From the NCBI GenBank assembly GCA_032718475.1, contig JAUCBJ010004007.1, positions 1-28,162 on the forward strand: DNA of 28,162 nucleotides. The letters are read 5' to 3'. The first letter of the stretch is position 1. Every line of letters begins with the position of its first letter. The position numbers and the translations under genes were made by a program. The notes beneath the pieces are model-generated. The model did no database searches, was not told the DNA's origin, and worked only from the letters and a program-made list of their open reading frames with translations. The DNA is from Nemertoderma westbladi (Eukaryota > Xenacoelomorpha > Nemertodermatida > Nemertodermatidae). Below are positions 19,380 through 25,844 of this stretch, piece by piece.

Positions 19380-20398
19380 CAGATATGAATAATACCTGGA
19401 TAAGTGGATAATGAATATTATTTATAAAAGGGACAATACAATAATGTTCATGCTCTGTGCTCAAGTTCAATCATTTTTATGTAATTTAGTTGTATCTGTT
19501 TCCATTTCGACTTTCACCTGGTATTTAGACTTATTTAATAATATCCATGTTTGTCAATATAAATATTTAAGTTATTTGGTCCTACTAAACTCCCAATAGA
19601 ACGTAGAGAACGTAAAAAGTAGACGCTTAGTGCATTTGGTGTGTAAAATCATAAATCATAATAAAAATGTGGGGAGATCCACGAGAGTTTAGCGAGTGCA
19701 CGCGAGTTTATCATACGGGTACCACTCTCTCAATTGTTGGGCCTGTAGATCTATCGTTCTGCAGATCCGTGTTTTTAAACGTTACTGGTAATAGTTGAGC
19801 TAATCCTCGATGAAATCTAACTAAACTTGGTACACATGTCGTCTGGAAAAAGTTTAGAAATTTTCCAAATAGAATTTACGTGTATGGCCTTCGTGAAGCT
19901 AAGATAAAACAGTTGAAAACAGCTAGCATTTTTTTGCCTGCCCTTTAATGGAAAATTAATATTTTATAGTATAAGATTTAAATAATTATACTTAAAAATT
20001 ATACAGCTGTAATCCCCATACCCCATTCCATTATACATTTTAATTAGTTCAAGTCATTTACTTTAAGAAATGTGTTTTTAATTGATCTAAACGTAATTAA
20101 GTTATTAAAAACGCCCCTCTCTCCATCCTATACATTCCATAGCGCGCTTGCTATTGCCTACCTGGGAACCAGTCCCACCTCACCGTTACTCGAGCAAAGG
20201 GTAATTACATCTATAGGAGAGTCAGCAGTATAAGTAGCCAGACTAATAAGCCAGCTTGCTTATTGTATATCTCGCAAAATGATGAGATGGGCATTAATCA
20301 TGATTCTTTAGAATAATTAGCTAAATAATTTCGTTGAGGCGTTGAGATGGAAAATTAATATTTCTGTATACTTACATTTTGTTCATAAATTTGTTTGA
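19380..20398. other. Gene-free AT-rich stretch
   Basis: No domain-bearing frame. The part at 20385-20447 closely matches 9465-9530 (both contain GATATTCGAAAGTTT), evidence of a dispersed repeat. Otherwise I see nothing in it. Confidence 0.5.
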
Positions 20399-20404
20399 TT
20401 TATT
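20399..20404 (-). terminator. Possible polyadenylation signal for the BAF-like gene
   Basis: AATAAA on the minus strand, about 190 bp beyond the end of the repeat-encoded tail (stop at 20595-20597). It is positioned as expected for a transcript reading through the BAF-like gene and all tail repeats. The hexamer could occur by chance in AT-rich DNA. Confidence 0.3.
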
Positions 20405-20594
20405 ATTTCTATAATATGAGATATTCGAAAGTTTTAATTATTATACTATAAATCTAAACTAATGTATTGTAAGACTTAGTATTATTATAAAGATAACAAT
20501 TAATAGTTTGGATATAAAGTTGTTTTGTTTTGTTTGTTTTGTCCATCTATCGTTTTGGGTGCCTTGCGTCAGTTCGACTATGATTAGTAACGTT

Positions 20595-21035
20595 TTATGG
20601 GTTTCTGGAGCCTTTTGACTTTGGACGGGAACTTTTTGATCTGCTTGTACCTTTTGACTTTGAACGGGTTTGTTTTCTTTTTCTGGATGGCGTTTTCACT
20701 TGCACACACGGACAGATGTCTCCTTTGGTGCTGCTATTTGACTTTGAACGGGTTTGTTTTCTCTTTCTGGATGGCGATTGCACTTGCACACACTGACAGA
20801 TGTCTCCCTTGCTGCTGTTATTTGACTTTGAACGGGTTTGTTTTCTTTTTCTGGATGTCGTTTTCACTTGCACACACGGACAGATGTCTCCCTTGCTGGC
20901 TGCTGCTATTTGAGTTTGATCGGGTTTGTTTTCTTTTTCTGGATGTCGTTTTCACTTGCACACACGGACAGATGTCTCCCTTGCTGCTGCTATTTGACTT
21001 TGATCGGGTTTGTTTTCTTTTTCTGGATGGCGTTT
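20595..21035 (-). pseudogene. Out-of-frame continuation of the BAF-like gene's repetitive basic tail
   Basis: Downstream of the BAF-like stop the minus strand still encodes a basic 28-residue repeat (about SSSKGDICPCVQVKTPSRKR then KQTRSKSN), ending in a Lys/Ser/Arg-rich tail and a stop at 20595-20597. Three lesions separate it from the BAF frame: a 1-bp deletion in the first repeat (about 21100), a C-to-T change making TAA in the repeat frame near 21038, and a 4-bp insertion near 20899. Conservation of the amino-acid repeat across copies suggests a formerly, or elsewhere, continuous protein. Alternatives are a spliced product (GTAAGT occurs at the TAA), assembly error or a polymorphic allele. 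Confidence 0.5.
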
Positions 21036-21140
21036 TCACTTACACACACGGACAGATGTCTCCCTTGCTGCTGCTATTTGTCTTTGAAAGGTATGTGTCC
21101 TTTTTCTGGGTGGTGATTGCGCACACAGACAGTTACCTAT
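20653..21140 (-). repeat. Six 84-bp tandem repeats (28 codons)
   Basis: Unit starts on the plus strand are at 20653, 20737, 20821, 20909, 20993 and 21077: spacing 84, 84, 88, 84, 84. The 88 reflects a 4-bp insertion. A further degenerate partial unit lies at about 20615. The 84-bp period is a whole number of codons, which permits a protein repeat. The array overlaps the 3' end of the BAF-like ORF. Confidence 0.93.
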
Positions 21141-21521
21141 TTCTACCTTGCTGGTGTCTGTTAAAGTTTCCCTGATCCCGGCTTCCGGACTATCACTTTC
21201 ACGCCGATAAGCTTTGGGTGTGCAGTAACCTTTACTAAGCCCATCCATCCATTTATAGACTTGATTAAAGTGCCTTTTCGAGAGATGCGGTCCGCAAACT
21301 CTATACATATATCCCGCAAACGCTGTGTAATCCCCCTTGAGGTCCAAGAAGCGCTTTATGAGCTGATTTGTCTTTGTTATTCCCTTCCTTTCCATCCGCT
21401 GGTAGTAAATCGGACCAATACCAGGAACCTTGATGAGTTTGGTTTTGTAAATATTAGACATCCCTGTAGCTCCAAAATCCAACTCCTTTTTCGTTGATTT
21501 GGTTTCCTTTGTTCTACCCAT
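21036..21521 (-). CDS. BAF-like (barrier-to-autointegration factor family) protein with basic tail
   Basis: BAF proteins are small dimeric DNA-binding proteins that cross-bridge chromatin and tether it to LEM-domain proteins of the nuclear envelope. This 161-residue ORF has a lysine-rich start (1-28) and a BAF-like domain at about 30-100: a helix-hairpin-helix core V-P-G-I-G (32-36) and ERKGI, then FLDLKGD, a cysteine in RVCGPHL, and a terminal helix with the aromatic YKWMDGL. These follow human BANF1 in order and spacing. BANF1 is 89 residues; here there are 28 extra residues before and 60 after. The tail enters 84-bp repeats and stops after a frame slip. The ATG sits in a good context (AAAATGGG). 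No intron is visible. A divergent helix-hairpin-helix protein outside BAF is less likely. Confidence 0.75.
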   Translation of the reverse strand: MGRTKETKSTKKELDFGATGMSNIYKTKLIKVPGIGPIYYQRMERKGITKTNQLIKRFLDLKGDYTAFAGYMYRVCGPHLSKRHFNQVYKWMDGLSKGYCTPKAYRRESDSPEAGIRETLTDTSKVEIGNCLCAQSPPRKRTHTFQRQIAAARETSVRVCK

Positions 21522-22132
21522 TTTGAATTGATAGATTTTAATTTTTGAAATGAATTTGAAGTGTTTCTATCCCATGAGATGCTACGATTTTAAAGTTACT
21601 TACAATGCTACACTACAGACGCATAAGCGAACTAAATCTACCTACATTTTCCTAATATTCCAGAATATTCCATTACAACCAGATTCACCACGGATACAAC
21701 TTCTAACTTTCACACAAGCCACATTTCTTGCAACATAGAAACAAGATTCGTGAGTTCTCAAACGACGAGTCATGAATTGTTGCATAAATTATATAATATC
21801 TTTCAGCAACAATTTTTATAGGCCGTTTTTTATTTTATAATTTTTTTACATAAATTTATATAATACATTACATATAATTTACATAAAATAAATTGAAAAA
21901 ATTAAACTTTTGGTTTGGTTGGATAAAGCCTTATACGGAATCTTTTCAAAATGTGTATTTAGTCCGGTGGGGTGTCCTATGTGATTGTCATCAGTAGTCC
22001 AAATTATGTCCAGCTGGCATCCTTGAGGATAGGCCTACCAAGTGCATAATTATCAAGCGCGAAATCGCGCAAAGGTCAGCGTCTGCTATGAACTGTTGTC
22101 TCCTGGAAAGGCGTAATACAAAAACAATTCAC
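21522..22132. other. Upstream side of the BAF-like gene, gene-free
   Basis: AT-rich, particularly 21780-21900. It presumably holds the promoter of the minus-strand BAF-like gene in its first few hundred bases. I recognise no specific element and no coding sequence. Confidence 0.45.
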
Positions 22133-22203
22133 CGGAATGTCGGGATTGAACTCGGTACCTAGAGATTCGAAGCCTCACGCTCTATCAACTTCGCCTCTGC
22201 GCC
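22133..22203 (-). mobile_element. tRNA-like SINE head, minus strand
   Basis: Read on the minus strand it has an A-box-like GCGAAGTTGATAGAGCG, an anticodon-arm-like segment with loop CTTCGAA (a TCG anticodon, as in tRNA-Arg) and a B-box-like GAGTTCAATCCC. The acceptor arms and most T-stem pairs do not match, so it is not a functional tRNA gene. It is best explained as a degenerate SINE head or tRNA pseudogene, from a different tRNA source than the 4681 SINE. Confidence 0.55.
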
Positions 22204-22233
22204 GTAGGAACCTTGTAAAACCCAACTGTAAAT

Positions 22234-22245
22234 TAACAACAACAA

Positions 22246-22286
<41 letters not shown>
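22234..22286 (+). repeat. (CAA)n microsatellite
   Basis: About 17 CAA units, with one AAAAA interruption near 22245. It lies just 5' of the minus-strand tRNA-like head. Confidence 0.95.
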
Positions 22287-22358
22287 CCAGCAACGGAGTG
22301 AATACTAGAGGTCTCGCTACGCGGACCTAAAACATAGGATCTTCAGACAATGACAATG

Positions 22359-22452
22359 TATAGTGCGGTGGCTGAATGTGGCCAATATACACCCGGGGAG
22401 GAACTACTTTCTACCCGGGTGTAAATTGGCCATATTCAGCCACCGCTGTATA
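22359..22452. repeat. Foldback hairpin with 42-bp arms
   Basis: The arms 22359-22400 and 22411-22452 are inverted repeats with 5 mismatches in 42, separated by a 10-bp loop. The conserved parts are GCGGTGGCTGAAT and GGCCAAT, ending in ACACCCGGG near the loop. It is much more GC-rich than its surroundings. It could be a tiny MITE or a structured RNA element; no family is recognised. Confidence 0.85.
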
Positions 22453-22659
22453 GACAGTCCAGACATTTTTTCTCAATATTCTGGTAATAAATTAACCACA
22501 GAAAATTAAATAATTATATATAAACCCCACCAAAGTAAATATCATCTAGTTGTAGAAGGAAAATCTAATCTTTATTTTTGTAAGGTTACGTACGTGTAAG
22601 GAAACGTTACAAATCGGTTCAAAAAATAAATAATTTAATTAAAAAAAGTATTTATGTTG
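22453..22659. other. AT-rich spacer
   Basis: No gene or repeat recognised between the hairpin and the long-TIR element. Confidence 0.4.
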
Positions 22660-22666
22660 AACCGCC
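22660..22666. repeat. TSD of the long-TIR element, left
   Basis: AACCGCC, matching 24724-24730 in direct orientation. Confidence 0.7.
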
Positions 22667-22976
22667 CATGACCTACTAAATATACGACCCTGAAAGCTGC
22701 ATTCTACCTACTAAATTTAGTAGGCGCACGTCTTTAAATTAATTTTTCATATATTTGAAGGATTTTATAATAAAAGTCTTTAATAATAATAAAATAATTA
22801 AATATTTTATATATAATAATTTAATAATAAAATACTTTTTTTTATGATTCATTTCAATAGTCAAGTATTATAATTTTGAAACAACTTATTTTAATAGCTA
22901 TTTTTCTATTTTTATATATTATCAGGTAATGTCCAGTTCCACTTAGTTGGTGCTTACCTACACCATCTCCTGGAAT

Positions 22977-23543
22977 ATTGGGTGGTATTCAGAATAATTA
23001 GTAGTTACTAGCAAGTAGTTACTACCTAGTATTAGCATTAGCACTTGGTACTTACTTAATTCGGTATTCAGAATAATTAGTAGTTACTAGCAAGTAGTTA
23101 CTACCTAGTATTAGCATTAGCACTTGGTACTTACTTAATTCGGTATTCAGAATAATTAGTAGTTACTAGCAAGTAGTTACTACCTAGTATTAGCATTAGC
23201 ACTTGGTACTTACTTAATTCGGTATTCAGAATAATTAGTAGTTACTAGCAAGTAGTTACTACCTAGTATTAGCATTAGCACTTGGTACTTACTTAATTCG
23301 GTATTCAGAATAATTAGTAGTTACTAGCAAGTAGTTACTACCTAGTATTAGCATTAGCACTTAGTACTTACTTAATTCGGTATTCAGAATAATTTTGTAG
23401 TTCGTGCTAATACTAGGTAGTAATTACTACCTAGTAATTACTTGTTAGTAGAAAGACTTTGCTTTTCTGAATACGAACCCCTAGTAGTTACTACAATTTA
23501 ACTAGTAAGTACTAACTACTAGTTATTCTGAATACCAGCCAAT
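22977..23543. mobile_element. Nested TIR element built of 79-bp tandem repeats
   Basis: It interrupts the left arm of the long-TIR element; the right arm lacks it. Its ends are inverted: ATTGGGTGGTATTCAGAATAA at the left edge against TTATTCTGAATACC-AG-CCAAT at the right, the closing copy being slightly diverged. Five full 79-bp units start at 22984, 23063, 23142, 23221 and 23300 with a partial sixth at 23379. Each unit begins with the same GGTATTCAGAATAA as the terminal repeat. The right 140 bp (about 23398-23538) is partly an inverted, diverged version of the unit. Confidence 0.75.
22984..23397 (+). repeat. 79-bp tandem repeat, 5.2 copies
   Basis: The units are almost identical; the only clear change I see is CTTGGTAC to CTTAGTAC in the fifth. 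This points to very recent amplification. Each unit contains nested TAGTAGTTACTA inverted motifs. Confidence 0.95.
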
Positions 23544-23645
23544 GTATCTTAATTCAGTGACTTGGCCACCAATTATTCTACAAATCTTAACGCGTCAGAA
23601 TATTTATTTTCGCTTTCAATCCTTAACTACAATCGTTTGAAAAGT

Positions 23646-24304
23646 GTTTTATTGAGTCTATTTAATTACTATCTATTTAGGGAGATAGATAGAATAATAG
23701 GATAGATAGGGAGATCAAATTAAACCAAACTTGTACTTATGCAGTCCATTAAAAGTTTGGAAAGTATCTGAAGTTTTGTCAAAAATAGGTCAGTCGGTAC
23801 CGGTGGTTCCAGACTTTTTATAAAAACCGAAATAAGTCGGGCAATTGCAGATTAAATTAAACCAAAATTTGTACGTATGCACTCTCGTGCTGCGCGAAGT
23901 CCCCACGAACGTGTCTGGGAGTGGGTCTGGATCGATTATTTACAAATATGTTTACGAGAGAGCGAAAAAGTAATACTTGTAATTTGATCGCTATGAGAAG
24001 GACAACTGATTACTTAGGGATAATTATCATATTACTTAGGTTAGAGTCGAAATTGCTGCTTTGCGGAACTGAAAGGTTTTTTCAAGCAAATCTTCAACGG
24101 TAAGTAAAGTTTAAACGTTTCTTCAACAAATGCGCATAAACAGACTTGTGAGTCTTCCTTCTCTTCCTATGTCAATCAAACTGTGGTAAAGTGAGTTGGT
24201 AACAGTTTCATTTTGTAAAACGGCCGCACAGTTTTGGCACCCTTTCCTACCTTTTCTGTTGATAATTTTTGGTAAGTTTTAGCATCGTCTCGAGGCTATT
24301 TGAT
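23646..24304. other. Core of the long-TIR element
   Basis: Non-coding. It contains a GATAGATAGG-type microsatellite (about 23680-23712) and a roughly 30-bp direct repeat with AAATTAAACCAAA at 23716 and 23856. A 60-residue open frame at 23921 has no domain. Confidence 0.5.
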
Positions 24305-24723
24305 TACTTTTCAAACGCTTGTAAGTTAAGGATTGAAAGCGAAAATAAATATTCTGACGCACCCAGTATGGATGATGGAGGTAAAACAATATCTATTTCA
24401 AATTTCATGCAATCTCATTAAGATTTCTAGAATAATAATTGGTGGCCAAGTCATTGAATTAAGACAGAATTATTCCAGGAGATGGTGTAGGTAAGCACCA
24501 ACGAAGTGGAACTGGCATTTACCAAAACGATATAAAAATAGCTATTAAAATAAGTTGTTTTAAAATTATAATACTTACTATTGAAATGAATCACAAAAAA
24601 ATGTTCAAGAAGACTTTTATTATAAAATCCTTCAAATATATGAAAAATGATTTTAAAAACGTGTGCCTACTAAATTTAGTAGGTAGAATGCAGCTTTCAT
24701 GGTCGTATATTTAGTAGGTCATG

Positions 24724-24730
24724 AACCGCC
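24724..24730. repeat. TSD of the long-TIR element, right
   Basis: AACCGCC, matching 22660-22666 in direct orientation. Confidence 0.7.
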
Positions 24731-24768
24731 ATAATAATAACATGCGCAAATAAATGACATCACGCATG

Positions 24769-25008
24769 AATCGGGAATGTTTGACCTCAACCATCCCGAC
24801 CTAATGTACCATTGAATGCGAACCAATGAATCGGGAATATTTGACCTCAACCATCCCGACCTAATGTACCATTGAATGCCAACCAATGAATCGGGAATGT
24901 TTGACCTCAACCATCCCGACCTAATGTACCATTGAATGCCAACCAATGAATCGGGAATGTTTGACCTCAACCATCCCAACCTAATGTACCACTGAATACC
25001 AACCAATG
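24769..25008 (+). repeat. Satellite A, 60-bp unit x4
   Basis: Units start at 24769, 24829, 24889 and 24949 with exact 60-bp spacing and few substitutions. Each runs from AATCGGGAATGTTTGACC through CCATCCCGACC to TTGAATGCCAACCAATG. It begins 38 bp after the long-TIR element's target duplication and passes directly into satellite B. Confidence 0.95.
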
Positions 25009-25437
25009 AATCGGTGTTTTACCCCAAACACACTGGCCTGTACCTTGAATGCCAACCTATGAATCGGTGTTTTACCCCAAAACATACTGGCCTGTACCTT
25101 GAATGCCAACCTATGAATCGGTGTTTTACCCCAAAACATACTGGCCTGTACCTTGAATGCCAACCTATGAATCGGTGTTTTTCCCCAAAACATACTGGCC
25201 TGTACCTTGAATGCCAACCTATGAATCGGTGTTTTACCCCAAAACATACTGGCCTGTATCTTGAATGCCAACCAATGAATCGGTGTTTTACCCCAAACAT
25301 ACTGGCCTGTACCTTGAATGCCAACCAATGAATCGGTGTTTTACCCCAAAACATACTGGCCTGTACCTTGAATGCCAACCAATGAATCGGTGTTTTACCC
25401 CAAACATACTGGTCTGTACATTGAATGCCAACTAATG
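25009..25437 (+). repeat. Satellite B, 53/54-bp unit x8
   Basis: Units start at 25009, 25062, 25116, 25170, 25224, 25278, 25331 and 25385. They share with satellite A the stretch from TTGAATGCCAACC to ATGAATCGG, but the middle is different (GTGTTTTACCCCAAA and CATACTGGCCTGTACC). Repeat-length open frames on both strands arise because 54 is divisible by three; they show no domain. Confidence 0.95.
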
Positions 25438-25844
25438 ACTTCTAGAACATGCAGTATTACGTAAGCGAAAACTATGTAATCTGCGAAAGAAATAATTTGT
25501 GGTCATTAATAAACTGAATCTATGTATTAGTTGTGTCTAGTAAGCTACAAAATAGTTCACACCCACAATGATTAATGTTAATTGTGAAATAAGCCGTTAC
25601 GTGGTGTCACCAATCGGGTGACTGCAGCTACCCAATAAAACAGAGGTCAAACACCCCTAAGGTACAATAATTTAATTAATTTAATGGAGAAGAATTAGTG
25701 CTCTGCCATTGGCTGAATTCATGGGCTTGCAACTGAGAATGGAAGGGAATTGTAGAATGTTGGCCAATCATCAGTAGTACCAGCTGGTATAACTAAAATT
25801 TCCCATGTGAAGTAGGCTTATTACACGTTTTTCTATTTTCGTTA
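25438..25844. other. Gene-free stretch
   Basis: No gene or repeat recognised between satellite B and the second family A LINE. Confidence 0.45.

Larger units (their letters stand above)
22667..24723. mobile_element. Long-TIR DNA element, 2057 bp, with 7-bp TSD
   Basis: The ends begin CATGACCTACTAAATATACG and are inverted copies. Arms extend over 22667-22976 plus 23544-23645 on the left (interrupted by a nested element) and 24305-24723 on the right, about 410-420 bp each. The right arm has roughly 65 bp extra around 24360. Direct repeats AACCGCC flank it at 22660-22666 and 24724-24730, giving a target duplication of 7 bp, or 8 bp if the neighbouring G is counted and the end shifted by one. 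Subterminal CCTACTAAAT motifs, including the perfect palindrome CCTACTAAATTTAGTAGG (22707 and 24666), may be transposase binding sites. The 660-bp core has no transposase. It is a non-autonomous element of undetermined superfamily. Confidence 0.82.

Noticed and set aside
21030-21045. GTAAGT splice donor that could bypass the stop in the BAF-like tail
   Set aside because: The donor consensus is there, but I cannot identify a matching branch point and acceptor that would restore the repeat frame; kept only as an alternative.
20597-21175. 192-residue plus-strand open frame rich in Phe/Leu/Cys
   Set aside because: Antisense shadow of the 84-bp coding repeats; the minus strand carries the BAF-like domain in continuity.
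22133-22203. tRNA-Arg(TCG) gene on minus
   Set aside because: The T-stem and acceptor stem do not pair.
22984-23397. CRISPR-like 79-bp periodic array
   Set aside because: The whole 79-bp unit is conserved, so there are no variable spacers; it is a tandem repeat.
24719-25378. Repetitive open frames of 95-119 residues on both strands
   Set aside because: Consequence of 60- and 54-bp satellite periods, both multiples of three; equally long on opposite strands and with no domain.
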